Shown here: piece by piece, positions 22,350-31,304 of the stretch
Layout of the letters: every line of letters starts with the position of its first letter
Position numbering within the stretch: position 1 is the first letter of the stretch
Origin: Vibrio xiamenensis
Lineage (GTDB): Bacteria; Pseudomonadota; Gammaproteobacteria; Enterobacterales; Vibrionaceae
Assembly: GCF_900100015.1 (NCBI RefSeq)
Contig: NZ_FNDD01000030.1
Location: 1 to 36,251, forward strand
DNA length: 36,251 nucleotides
Direction: 5' to 3'
Program-made: the position numbers and the translations under genes
Notes under the pieces: generated by a model
Databases searched by the model: none
Told to the model about the DNA's origin: nothing
Seen by the model: only the letters and a program-made list of their open reading frames with translations

Positions 22350-22843
22350 AGGCTTTCTTGAGTGAGCCGGAACATTAGTGTGCTATGTGTATGCTTGAGC
22401 GGCGTGCCATCTCGTCTTAATCGCAATTAAACGAGAGGTAGTCACTCAGTCTATTTATCGTGAAATTAAAAGCCATTTTAAGGATGATTGAGTCTGTCCC
22501 GGATTCAACTGCGAAGAGCGACACTCGCCAATATCAAACAGCCAATGCCATTTCTTCAAATACGTCTAGTAACGCTGATATATCTGGTAACCAAATGCTT
22601 GTGGCCGTAGGCTGATTTGTGGTCTACCACTGTTACTTTTAAATATGTAAGTAGTTTCCGTCACTACAATTATCAAAATCAAGTAAAGCGTTAAATGGGG
22701 CAGAGTATGGTTTTCTACCGAATTTAACTAATTGATTTATATCAGGTTATTAGGCCAGCTTATGGTTTCAGCGACGCTAAGGCTATGCTTTGTTATGGGG
22801 CGTAAAAAACTAAAATAGAGGCTAAACGCTGTAAATACTGGCT
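22350..22843. other. Gene-poor spacer, possible decayed sequence
   Basis: A short plus-strand frame around 22400-22490 reads ...IAIKREVVTQSIYREIKSHF, vaguely like the helix-turn-helix of an IS30 transposase, but stops lie close on either side. A 43-codon ATG frame at 22484-22615 has AAGG only one base before its ATG and is not called. No promoter or repeat is evident. The spacer may be the remains of an old insertion. Confidence 0.3.
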
Positions 22844-24112
22844 TCAACACCTGACGATCGGTAAGTCTTTCCAATCGGTGAGGTAATTTTGCGAGAGATG
22901 GTTTCTGAGCATCACAGCATTGGTATCTGTTTTTTGTGCAGCCACAGTGACAATATGAGTGCCGAATTTTTCATTAAGTGAATCCATCACTTTCATCAAC
23001 TCAGATGACTGAGTGGGTGCAAACAGATCAAATTGCTGCTGTTTTGATAATTCCAAGCCTAACAAACGGCAACCAATTTTGTAGAACTCGGTCCCTTCTT
23101 CGTATAGCTCATGAAAACGTTCAGTCAGGACACGTATAAGAACACGAGTATCGTCGATCGGATATTCAAAAAATTCTGACACTTGATTGTTTACTTGTGA
23201 CGAAGTGTCATAAGCACTTGTTCGAGCGAATAGGATCATGTGTCGCGTGGTAAAACCCAATTTGCGAAGCTTTTCAGCTGCAGTAGCAATCCGATTACTT
23301 AAGGACTGGTGAAGTTCAATTGGTGATTTAGCACGAACAGTAAGAGATATGCTTGATGAGACTTCTTTTCGTGTATTTACATCCGGAAAGCTATCCATCG
23401 TAAACACTCGATTACCTTGCAATTCAGTCACTGTTCTTTGCAGATTCGCGCCTCCTAATCCTCGAGCGTCCACAAGCGGCATTCTCCGAAGATCCAACGC
23501 AGTAAATATTCCTCGATTTTTTAGTAATGTCGTCGTTGCTCGGCCAACATTCCAGACTTCATTCACTGGTACAAGCTTCAGTGTGTCTTCTTCACTTTCG
23601 GGTGTTAATACGCAAATACCGCGATATCCAGCAACCTTCTTGCCCACATAGCTAGCGCATTTCGCGAGAGAAAATGAGCGCCCTATCCCAACACCAATTG
23701 GTAAACGCACTTCATCCCAAACCGCTCTTCTGGCTTGCCTTGCAAATTGAAATAGCTGATTTGGCTCGGTTATACAGGAAGGGATGTCTCCAAATAATTC
23801 GTCGATTGAGTACTTCTCAATGCGTGAGAATAAACCTCTGTTGTCCAGGCACTGTATGAAGCGTGAACTTAACGCATCGTACAAACGATAATTACTCGAA
23901 AAAAGGGTACATTTCCCCGAATCAAATAAATGACGATATTCAAATACCGGCTTGAACTTCTTCACCCCTAGCTCTAACGCCTGCCTATTTGCGGCCACTA
24001 CAATTCCATCGCCGTTACTCGCGACGACGACACTGGTATGGCGCAAATCAGGGCGAAACACGAGTTCTGCATTCGAGTACATAGAGTTAACATCGCACAA
24101 AGCTACAAACAT
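22844..24112 (-). CDS. umuC: UmuC-like Y-family DNA polymerase
   Basis: The 422-residue product starts MFVALCDVNSMYSNAELVFR and has the Y-family triad: Asp7, then YSIDELFGD with Asp104-Glu105. The palm/finger blocks VVVASNGDGIVVAANRQALE and LPIGVGIGRSFSLAKCASYV, the helix-hairpin-helix (GRATTTLLKNRGIFTALDLR), the little-finger domain and a C-terminal clamp-binding motif QQFDLF are all present. Length equals E. coli UmuC (422). It performs translesion synthesis with its UmuD' partner. It starts nine bases after the UmuD-like stop, and the operon is under the SOS box at 24501. Confidence 0.95.
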   Translation of the reverse strand: MFVALCDVNSMYSNAELVFRPDLRHTSVVVASNGDGIVVAANRQALELGVKKFKPVFEYRHLFDSGKCTLFSSNYRLYDALSSRFIQCLDNRGLFSRIEKYSIDELFGDIPSCITEPNQLFQFARQARRAVWDEVRLPIGVGIGRSFSLAKCASYVGKKVAGYRGICVLTPESEEDTLKLVPVNEVWNVGRATTTLLKNRGIFTALDLRRMPLVDARGLGGANLQRTVTELQGNRVFTMDSFPDVNTRKEVSSSISLTVRAKSPIELHQSLSNRIATAAEKLRKLGFTTRHMILFARTSAYDTSSQVNNQVSEFFEYPIDDTRVLIRVLTERFHELYEEGTEFYKIGCRLLGLELSKQQQFDLFAPTQSSELMKVMDSLNEKFGTHIVTVAAQKTDTNAVMLRNHLSQNYLTDWKDLPIVRC

Positions 24113-24121
24113 AAAGCCAAT

Positions 24122-24484
24122 CTACGCTATCAACTTCCGAAAGCAACGAATGCTGCACTTTATGACAGCTTCGATAACTACGGTTTCATCACAGTGGATT
24201 GGTTTCGTGTTATCAGCATATAAACAGCTATCGCGATATTCTCGAATCACGAACTCGCCATCCACGATGGCCATGACGATATCATCATTGTTTAGCTTGC
24301 CATATGCTCGTTCAGCGACAAGGATATCACCATGGAATAGGCCAACTCGGTTAAGGCCATTTCCTTCAATCTTTGTAAAAAAGATCGAATGCTGGTGGGC
24401 TCCGACAATCAAATTGTGCAAATTCAAACTGTTCAATGCAGCATATTCTTGTGCTGGGCTTTCGAATGAGCTTACAACTGCCAT
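24122..24484 (-). CDS. umuD: UmuD'-like partner lacking the protease dyad
   Basis: The 120-residue product follows UmuD from just after the self-cleavage site: FESPAQEYAALNSLNLHNLI, then FFTKIEGNGLNRVGLFHGDI, then DDIVMAIVDGEFVIREY. In E. coli UmuD the corresponding blocks are GDSM (Ser60) and GEFTVK (Lys97). Here Ser is Gly (GNGL, residue 43) and Lys is Arg (residue 81). The cleavable N-terminal arm (Cys24-Gly25 site) is also missing. The protein therefore looks like a ready-made UmuD' that neither needs nor can perform RecA-assisted self-cleavage, similar in concept to phage P1 HumD but with the active site also lost. ATG 24484 has no strong Shine-Dalgarno. Confidence 0.88.
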   Translation of the reverse strand: MAVVSSFESPAQEYAALNSLNLHNLIVGAHQHSIFFTKIEGNGLNRVGLFHGDILVAERAYGKLNNDDIVMAIVDGEFVIREYRDSCLYADNTKPIHCDETVVIEAVIKCSIRCFRKLIA

Positions 24485-24500
24485 CTGCGATCACTTTATA

Positions 24501-24516
24501 CTGTACATATATACAG
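24501..24516 (-). promoter_or_regulatory. LexA SOS box of the umuDC operon
   Basis: CTGTACATATATACAG is a perfect CTG-N10-CAG dyad with flanking TA and TT, placed 17 bases upstream of the UmuD-like start codon. LexA would repress the operon until DNA damage. Confidence 0.92.
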
Positions 24517-24621
24517 TTAATTATGTGCAGTGATAATCGGAACGTCAACCACTAAGATGCTTCAATATACCGGATTGGAACTCAAGTGCATGAATTTGAA
24601 TCAATATCAGCTTTTGTGCTA

Positions 24622-25107
24622 CTAGCGGATGACATCTAAATCAAATTCCAAGTGGCGGACTGATTCGTCGAGTAAGGAGAATGTGGTAGAGGCGCGGATA
24701 AATGCAGCATCGATACTGGCTGAGTGGAGCTTTTCTAACTTATCATCTGGATTAAAAGAGGTCTGCTTTTTACGTCTGACCGCCTTATAGTCGTCACTAT
24801 CATTGACGACTAACTCGGACCAAGTACTGACAATAGTTGGTTTAGACCGAACGTTTCTGACGCTAACCGTGACACCGCACCCCGGTTGCAAACGTTCGAT
24901 GAACTTGCGTACGTTAAGTACCATGGCACCACGAACTTGGCCGTAATATTTTTGAAGAAAGAGCTTGGCAAACTCTTTTGCTACATACTCAGGATCGTCA
25001 AATTGCGTCTTTCCAAAATATACTGTTAAGTAAGGTTTGGGTTCCCAAATGGTAGGGATTGACGCAATGAAGCTTCCACAGCATTTAGAATCTTCAAAAA
25101 CGAACAT
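24622..25107 (-). CDS. Unknown protein co-transcribed with the initiator
   Basis: The 161-residue product is soluble and not recognised, with a beta-rich middle (VRGAMVLNVRKFIERLQPGC, then VSVRNVRSKPTIVSTWSELV). It follows the initiator gene by 16 bases with AAGGA eight bases before its ATG, so it is the second gene of the rep operon. A role in copy control or partition would fit, but is unproven. Confidence 0.7.
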   Translation of the reverse strand: MFVFEDSKCCGSFIASIPTIWEPKPYLTVYFGKTQFDDPEYVAKEFAKLFLQKYYGQVRGAMVLNVRKFIERLQPGCGVTVSVRNVRSKPTIVSTWSELVVNDSDDYKAVRRKKQTSFNPDDKLEKLHSASIDAAFIRASTTFSLLDESVRHLEFDLDVIR

Positions 25108-25123
25108 GGTAAATTCCTTGATA

Positions 25124-27103
25124 TTACTTAAAGTAGTCTTTCAATTCCTTCATATCATCAGCTAGAATTCTATCCGTATATTTTAGTCGAGGCTGTAAAT
25201 ATAGAATCAGCTCATTTTTGGGAGTTTTCAGTTCATCGGAAATCTCTTTTATTCGATCATAGGAAAAATCGTCCATCATAGATAATTTTCTAGAATACGT
25301 AGATAATAATAGCTCTACGACCGACTGGTCCGATTTAGATAGTAAAGAAACTAGTTTAATAATATCTTGCCTTTCCTCATTGTCATTATACAAAGAGAAC
25401 AATATTTTTTGACCACCAACCTCGAACTGAGTAACGTATTTTCCATGCTTTACATTTTTGAATTTAGACTGCAGCAGCTTAGCTGATTTTGGTAAAACCC
25501 TTCTATTTACTTTTAATTGCCCTTGTTCTGTGAGGTCAAGTAAGCCTTCTAAAGGAGATGCTATGAGTGGTTTATTGGTACTATTTGCCTTGTAAGAACC
25601 ACCTGCAGATTCAATAAGCTCCTGCTCATGTACTTTGATATGTACTGGAGATTGTAAGTTATTTGCTAAGCGAGGAGAATCTAATCTAGGAATATGCATT
25701 TCCAATTTTATGCCAAACAAATTTGCATCAATGATAGAACAATCTTGACCGGCCTTGATGGAAATGTAATCCAAAAACTCTGTTTTGTTTCGGTGAAGAG
25801 ACTTTAACTCGATTATAATACTTTTTGCAATTTCTCTAATAACGTCACTTTCTTCATTTGGCCACACAAAATACGTCAATTCAAACAGTGACAATGTCAC
25901 CTCACTTCTATCTTTGAAAAGAACTTTATTATTAGAAAAGTAATCCAGACGAATCGTTGAATATAAGTTATAGATTGTTCCCGTTAATTGGTTAACCAAT
26001 ATGTTAGAGGAAAAAACAAACTTACCGAAAAACAATCGTTTATAGAAATCGGGGTTCCAGGTGATGCTTATGCACGAAAAAGGGAAATCAGATCCCCAAT
26101 CACGTTTAAGCATCGATGACACGTCACTATTTTTGGCATCAAAATCTGAAGCGTTGTCTGATGGACCATCGCTGTTCTTCGACAATACCTGCATACCGGA
26201 CAAAAAGCGGAATAGTACGTTTGAATCGTGGGATTCATCGAGTTCATCGAGCTTTACATTACCGGCGTAAATTTTGTAGAGCGTTTCGTGAATACGCAAA
26301 ACACTATGCGACACCTCTTCCCTATTCTCAGTGGTATCTTTGAAGCCACGCAACTTCATAATATCCTCTACCCAGATCGGTACTTTCATTGAAGTATCGA
26401 TGTTGTCACGAATATGGTTAGGTAGCGTCTGGATATAGCTTATTGTCAGCTGATACAATACGTTGAGTGTAAGCTTGTCATTGTCATTGATGATCCCATA
26501 AACACCTTGAGCAAAATTGAGTTTTTTAGAACCATCCGTTGTTGGTGACAAATACTCTTTTCTAGTGACGATAGTGTTTCCCGGCGCAATGACATTAGAG
26601 AACTCATTAGGTATCGGGAATTGGTAGGCATTGTGAATGGTGTTGTCACGGTACCCCTCAGGAATGGGGGTATTAGTGTCACTTAGTCTTTTCGCGATAA
26701 CTTTCGACGATTTACGACCATTTACTAACTTTTTAGTACCTTTTTGAAATTTAGTAAAATCAGCTTTACCAATTGGTACTACTGAAAGTACTTCGAGACG
26801 ATTACTTGCGGCATCACCAAAAACAGAACGGCCACTAGCTACATCAACGAGTGAATGTTCTTTTAGTTCTTTAAAGCGGTAACGGACACTAATTTTACCA
26901 ACGTCTACACTTTCGACGACTTCGTTAAAACTAACGTAGTTATCGTTAGCTATAGTCGAAAGGTTTATGATCGTCCGGTAGATCTCTTTGCTAGATTCGT
27001 TTTTCGATACTTCTACTAAATATTCGAGCGTTTTCCTAGATTGCTCATTCTCAACGTAAATTAGCGTTGAGTTCAATGGTCTCGAAGACATTTTAGGGTC
27101 CAT
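25124..27103 (-). CDS. RctB-like replication initiator
   Basis: The 659-residue product has the length of vibrio RctB (658). Blocks that recall RctB are VPIWVEDIMKLRGFKDTTEN (as in its 'PLYITDILSLRGKKD'), followed by a helix with SHSVLRIHETLY, and ISITWNPDFYKRLFF...VNQLTGTIYNLYSTIRLDYF (as in 'LVWEPSFFEELL...LVFQLYSYFRSR'). The N-terminus carries a winged-helix-like segment (SVRYRFKELKEHSLVDVASG). RctB binds Dam-methylated short iterons and longer inhibitory repeats at the origin of vibrio chromosome 2; sites of both kinds lie directly upstream here. ATG 27103 or 27091 (GGA seven bases upstream) may be the start. The promoter region carries a TATTGGTAAC half-site like the 44 bp repeat core, suggesting autorepression. 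Confidence 0.78.
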   Translation of the reverse strand: MDPKMSSRPLNSTLIYVENEQSRKTLEYLVEVSKNESSKEIYRTIINLSTIANDNYVSFNEVVESVDVGKISVRYRFKELKEHSLVDVASGRSVFGDAASNRLEVLSVVPIGKADFTKFQKGTKKLVNGRKSSKVIAKRLSDTNTPIPEGYRDNTIHNAYQFPIPNEFSNVIAPGNTIVTRKEYLSPTTDGSKKLNFAQGVYGIINDNDKLTLNVLYQLTISYIQTLPNHIRDNIDTSMKVPIWVEDIMKLRGFKDTTENREEVSHSVLRIHETLYKIYAGNVKLDELDESHDSNVLFRFLSGMQVLSKNSDGPSDNASDFDAKNSDVSSMLKRDWGSDFPFSCISITWNPDFYKRLFFGKFVFSSNILVNQLTGTIYNLYSTIRLDYFSNNKVLFKDRSEVTLSLFELTYFVWPNEESDVIREIAKSIIIELKSLHRNKTEFLDYISIKAGQDCSIIDANLFGIKLEMHIPRLDSPRLANNLQSPVHIKVHEQELIESAGGSYKANSTNKPLIASPLEGLLDLTEQGQLKVNRRVLPKSAKLLQSKFKNVKHGKYVTQFEVGGQKILFSLYNDNEERQDIIKLVSLLSKSDQSVVELLLSTYSRKLSMMDDFSYDRIKEISDELKTPKNELILYLQPRLKYTDRILADDMKELKDYFK

Positions 27104-27317
27104 TCACATAGTTACCAATACAGTCTATGCCAAGGTATTCGCTTGTTTCAAGTTCTTTTTTAATCAAAAAATAAGATCTTTTTTGTTTTTTTTCTGATCT
27201 TTTGATCAATCATGTTAAAGCTGATCCGAGTTAAGCTTTTTTATCTTTGGCTTTCTAACTCACTGAAATTAAATGTTTGTATTTTTTTTAAATCAAAATT
27301 CAATTGGTATTTGTCGA
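27104..27317. promoter_or_regulatory. Rep promoter and AT-rich origin DNA
   Basis: On the minus strand TTGGCA-N17-TATGTG or TTGAAA further upstream can serve as the rep promoter. GTTACCAATA at 27114-27123 (TATTGGTAAC reversed) resembles the repeat core and may be the autorepression site. The stretch 27165-27300 is very AT-rich with several GATC sites and a further single core (TTCAATTGGTA, 27299-27309). It is a plausible DNA-unwinding region. Confidence 0.5.
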
Positions 27318-27396
27318 AAGCATGATCATTCAATTCACAGAAGCATGATCACCATGTGTTCAGAAGCATGATCATGAAAATACAGAAGCATGATCA
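27318..27396. repeat. Four GATC-containing origin iterons
   Basis: AAGCATGATCA occurs at 27318-27328, 27341-27351, 27364-27374 and 27386-27396, so starts are 23, 23 and 22 bp apart (about two helical turns). Each contains one Dam site, GATC. Regularly phased, GATC-bearing short iterons are the hallmark of RctB-type origins, where methylation controls initiator binding. Confidence 0.88.
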
Positions 27397-27411
27397 TGGT
27401 AGATGAACAAG

Positions 27412-27420
27412 TTATCCACA
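27412..27420 (+). promoter_or_regulatory. Consensus DnaA box
   Basis: TTATCCACA, 15 bases after the last GATC iteron, matches the strongest DnaA box exactly. It is followed by GAAAAAGATCATTTTTT, an AT-rich stretch. Together with the iterons it places the origin at about 27150-27600. Confidence 0.88.
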
Positions 27421-27774
27421 GAAAAAGATCATTTTTTGTGATATTTGAGCCTTTTCACTGGTTTTTCCGAGTAAAAATCTTAAGTTCTAGGTTTATGTGA
27501 TCATGATCGAGCAAATTCCACAACCCAAGGTATTTGATTGGTTTCGTTGAAAGTAGATAAAGTAATGATTATCAAAGATTATTTACTATGCCGCTCATTT
27601 AGACAGCCTTAGTGTCGTATTCTTGAGTTTATCTGCCGGTGTTAAGTTCAATTGGTAAAAGCTTGTTTTTGCATGTATTAGTACTGTAGAGCTTTTCATA
27701 TGGTGTGTCCTCTACAACTATCATGATGCTTAAGGCACATAAGACATTACCCACTGTGTAACATTATTTATTGC
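27421..27774. other. Origin flank with isolated repeat core and palindrome copy
   Basis: No gene. More Dam sites occur at 27502-27510 (GATCATGATC). A lone copy of the 44 bp repeat core (TAAGTTCAATTGGTAAA) stands at 27643-27659, exactly three periods (132 bp) before the tandem array, so intervening units may have decayed. At 27746-27762 a sequence (ATTACCCACTGTGTAAC) matches 14 of 17 positions of the palindrome arrayed at 36011-36251. Confidence 0.65.
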
Positions 27775-28668
27775 TAAGTTCAGTTGGTAAATTCACTATT
27801 GCACAAGGCCTGCGGCGTTAAGTTCAATTGGTAAATCCACCGCCACACAAGGGCTACGCTGCTAAGTTCAATTGGTAAATCCACCATTACACAAGGTCTG
27901 CTCTGCTAGGTTCAATTGGTAAATCCACCATTACACAAGGTTTGCGCTGCTAAGTTCAATTGGTAAATCCACCATTGCACAAGGCCTGCACTGCTAAGTT
28001 CAGTTGGTAAATCCCCCGCCACACAGGGCCTGCGTCGTTAAGTTCAATTGGTAAATCTACCATTACACAAGGTTTGCACTGCTAAGTTCAATTGGTAAAT
28101 CTACCGACACACAAGGCCTGCGCCGTTAAGTTCAATTGGTAAATCTACCATTACACAAGGTTTGCACTGCTAAGTTCAATTGGTAAATCTACCGACACAC
28201 AAGGCCTGCGCCGTTAAGTTCAATTGGTAAATCTACCATTGCACAAGGCCTGCACTGCTAAGTTCAATTGGTAAACCCACCGCCACATAGGGCCTGTACT
28301 GCTAAGTTCAATTGGTAAATCCCCCGCCACACAGGCCTGCGCCGTTAAGTTCAATTGGTAAATCTACCATTGCACAAGGCCTGCACTGCTAAGTTCAATT
28401 GGTAAGTTCACCATTGCACAAGGCCTATGCTGCTAAGTTCAATTGGTAAACCCACCATTGCACAAGGTCTGAACTGCTAAGTTCAATTGGTAAATCCCCC
28501 GCCACACAGGCCTGCGCCGTTAAGTTCAATTGGTAAATCCACTAACACAAGGTCTGCACAGCTAAGTTCAATTGGTAAATCCCCCGCCACACAAGGCCTG
28601 CGCTGTTAGGTTCAATTACTAAATCCACCATTGAACAAGGCCTATCCTGCTAAGTTCAATTGGTGATT
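27775..28668. repeat. 21 tandem 44 bp repeats next to the origin
   Basis: Twenty-one units start at 27775, 27819, 27863, 27907, 27951, 27995, 28039, 28083, 28127, 28171, 28215, 28259, 28303, 28346, 28390, 28434, 28478, 28521, 28563, 28607 and 28651. The period is 44 bp, rarely 42-43. Each has a conserved core TAAGTTCAATTGGTAAAT and a less conserved rest ending in CACAAGGCCTGC-like sequence. The core is the same as the single cores near rep. Probable role: initiator-binding, inhibitory or handcuffing sites, comparable to the 39-mers of RctB origins; a centromere is an alternative. Confidence 0.93.
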
Positions 28669-28846
28669 TTCAGCAATGTTTATTGTGGGGAGATCGAAAA
28701 ATAGACTATTTCCGTCTTTTCAGTGTTCCAAGTGGTTCAATCTTGTACCTTTAACAAGTTGAGTGTAAGGGGGTTCTTACAAATCTATATGCCTACAAAA
28801 CCATTAAAACACAACAAAGCAAGGTGATTGATTGCTTTTATTGAAT

Positions 28847-29065
28847 TTAGGTTCGGACCAGAATGGCGTAAGAACAATGTAGGATAAATCTCGTTGCCCA
28901 AGGCAATTGCACGTTTTTATTGAACTCAGGGCTCAAATTCAGGTACGTACTAAGAAGAGTAGTCGGAATTCTGTGTCCAATTTCTATTGAATCGGGGTCG
29001 TTAACGTTCGGAATTATATGCTTATCAAAGCATGCCACCCAATTAGTGACTGTCACAGCGTTCAT
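28847..29065 (-). CDS. Small unknown protein, divergent from traD
   Basis: The 72-residue product (MNAVTVTNWVACFDKHIIPN, then VNDPDSIEIGHRIPTTLLST, ...) has AAGGGA seven bases before its ATG, which supports a real gene. The mildly hydrophobic C-terminus (FILHCSYAILV) is too short for a sure membrane helix. It lies between the repeat array and traD, in the opposite direction to traD. No family is recognised. Confidence 0.5.
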   Translation of the reverse strand: MNAVTVTNWVACFDKHIIPNVNDPDSIEIGHRIPTTLLSTYLNLSPEFNKNVQLPWATRFILHCSYAILVRT

Positions 29066-29115
29066 TTCTTATTCCCTTTCATATACTCACGCCACCACAA
29101 TTGATTGATTAAGCC

Positions 29116-31302
29116 ATGCATCCACAGAATTACTTTAGGCCTGCATACGAGTTTTATAACTCGGTGACTTTGTTTTCTACTTCCACAATTTTGGCTCATG
29201 CACCTTGGATGCTTCCATCAGCTATCGCCTACCCTGCAGCTGGTATAGGTTATTGCTGTGCATTGCTCGAGCTCTACAAGGGAAACAAGGTGCGCAAGTT
29301 CCATAAGAACTTGAGATCGCCAAGAGCTTACAGTATTTCCTCAGACCAAATTCCTCGCACGAATAAGGCCTTGTGGCTCGGGACCGGATTTACGTGGAAG
29401 AAGCAACACACACAAATGCTTCACGATACACAGAATAAAATCGACGCGTTTGAATTACCCTTGGTTGTTGATTGGGCAAGAAATAATGAGCGAATAGCGG
29501 AATTCACTCAGCAACTCAGTTTCTTTCAATCTGGTATACATCCACTTCGCAAGGCTATTGCCAAGGTAACGTCGAGCAATAGTAAGTTCAATCCAGTTCG
29601 GCCACATATGGATCTAGGTGGTTTAGCTGCCATTCATGGCATTGAGGTCAACGAAAAAGATATCTATCAAGAAGTTGATGAGCGCAACGGCCATACACTA
29701 GTACTTGGGACAACGCGAGTAGGTAAAACTCGCACTGCAGAAGTGTTGATTGCTCAAGACATCGCTAGGCGGGATATCAAAAACCCTGAAGAGTTTGAAG
29801 CTGCGGTTGTCGTATTTGATCCTAAGGGTGATGGCGATTTATTTGCTCGTGCGCATATTGAAGCTAAACGGCAAGGCCGAAAATTCTACGTTTTCCACCT
29901 TGGTTTCCCATCTATATCGGCAAGGTACAATGGTGTTGCTGACTTCAACCGTGTTTCAGAATGTGCAACGCGAGTAGCAGGACAACTCAATACCAGTGGA
30001 GATGGCGCCGCATTTGCTGAATTTGTGTGGCGGTTTATCAATATCATCAGTAATGCATTATTTTCCATGAACCGCGGTGTTAACTTTGTGTCACTCAATG
30101 AGTACATCCAGGATATGGAGAAGCTTTTCATTGAGTTGGCCAAGCATGTTTTGACTACATTAGAAAACAAGGTCCCTACCCTATCGAACTGGCGGTCGGA
30201 AATTCAACTCATGGTGAATGATCATAAGCCGCCACAACACGACAAAGCTTTAGCTGCGTTACGCCCGGAAGGTTATGCATTGTATCAGTACCTTCAAGAG
30301 CATTCCGAAATACAGCAGCAAACTCATATCCGTACATTGCTAAAGAACCTGAATAACCTTAAGCACTGCGTTACTCACTACGATTCAACATACTTCTCAA
30401 AGATAACCGCGTCACTTTTGCCTCTTCTAGAGAAATTGACATCAGGTAAAGTCGCGGAGCTAATTGCGCCAGATTACAACGACCTTCAAGACAATCGACC
30501 GATTATTAGCTGGTCGCAGATCCTTCGTGAAAAGGCTGTGGTCTATGTTGGTTTGGACGCCATGCAAGATACTGCAGTCGCTTCCGCAGTTGGTAATACT
30601 ATGTTTGCTGACCTACTTTCTACGGCTGGTGAGATCTATAAGTTTGGTGATAGCCATGGCCTACCGCTCGCGGATGCTGATAAGAAGACTTCGGTATATA
30701 TCCATGCAGACGAATTTAACGAACTGTGTGGTGATGAGTTCTTACCATTGGTGAACAAGGCTGGTGGTGCTGGCGTGAAGATGACTTGCTATACACAAAG
30801 TAGATTCGATTTGGATGCCAAAGTTGGTAAGGATAAGTCGGAAGTCATTTTGGCTAACTTCAACACTTTGATAATGATGCGAGTTAAAACACCATCCACT
30901 GCTGAATACCTGACAGATCAGCTTGGTGAGGTGAATATCATAGAAAGGACTGCAGTATCTGGTGCAACAACCATCAGTAGCACTGAATTTACTGCGAAGA
31001 ATGAAGACCGCGTGACAGTTAAGCCGGTACCTCTCATTACTACCTCTACAATTATCAACCTTCCTAAGGGCCAAGCGTTTGTTCTTCATAACGGCTCGAG
31101 ACTAGACAAAGTTCGCTTCCCATATATAGACGATCGGAACTGTAAGTTTGCCGCACTTAAGCAAAGCAAACTCGTTAAGGAAATGAACGAGCGATATAGG
31201 AAATCTTCGGACAGCGGAGAGTGGTGGAAGCAAGTCGATTTCGATTGGACCGCCGGTTACAAAGGTAAAGATGATATTGCGTTAGAAAATGTTGTGCATT
31301 GA
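29116..31302 (+). CDS. traD: TraD-type conjugative coupling protein (SXT family)
   Basis: The 728-residue product has N-terminal membrane helices (about 15-50), then the VirD4/TraG motor domain: Walker A GTTRVGKT at 198-205, VVVFDPKGDGDL at 231-242, Walker B VYIHADEFNEL at 527-537, and a downstream TQSRFDL block. The size and the order of blocks fit the SXT/R391/TOL subfamily of TraD. The protein links the relaxosome to the type IV secretion channel and pumps DNA through the inner membrane. It overlaps or abuts a DUF4400 gene, the usual SXT-type neighbour. The ATG lacks a clear Shine-Dalgarno. No relaxase or secretion genes are in the window. Confidence 0.93.
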   Translation: MHPQNYFRPAYEFYNSVTLFSTSTILAHAPWMLPSAIAYPAAGIGYCCALLELYKGNKVRKFHKNLRSPRAYSISSDQIPRTNKALWLGTGFTWKKQHTQMLHDTQNKIDAFELPLVVDWARNNERIAEFTQQLSFFQSGIHPLRKAIAKVTSSNSKFNPVRPHMDLGGLAAIHGIEVNEKDIYQEVDERNGHTLVLGTTRVGKTRTAEVLIAQDIARRDIKNPEEFEAAVVVFDPKGDGDLFARAHIEAKRQGRKFYVFHLGFPSISARYNGVADFNRVSECATRVAGQLNTSGDGAAFAEFVWRFINIISNALFSMNRGVNFVSLNEYIQDMEKLFIELAKHVLTTLENKVPTLSNWRSEIQLMVNDHKPPQHDKALAALRPEGYALYQYLQEHSEIQQQTHIRTLLKNLNNLKHCVTHYDSTYFSKITASLLPLLEKLTSGKVAELIAPDYNDLQDNRPIISWSQILREKAVVYVGLDAMQDTAVASAVGNTMFADLLSTAGEIYKFGDSHGLPLADADKKTSVYIHADEFNELCGDEFLPLVNKAGGAGVKMTCYTQSRFDLDAKVGKDKSEVILANFNTLIMMRVKTPSTAEYLTDQLGEVNIIERTAVSGATTISSTEFTAKNEDRVTVKPVPLITTSTIINLPKGQAFVLHNGSRLDKVRFPYIDDRNCKFAALKQSKLVKEMNERYRKSSDSGEWWKQVDFDWTAGYKGKDDIALENVVH

Positions 31303-31304
31303 GG

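Noticed and set aside
22400..22615. IS30-type transposase remnant or a 43-codon gene
   Set aside because: Only a short helix-turn-helix-like string (SIYREIK) is seen, with stops on both sides and no terminal inverted repeats; too weak to call.
27775..28668. CRISPR or VNTR inside a gene
   Set aside because: All 44 bases are related between units, there is no open frame through the array, and the same core occurs alone in the rep region, so protein-binding iterons fit better.
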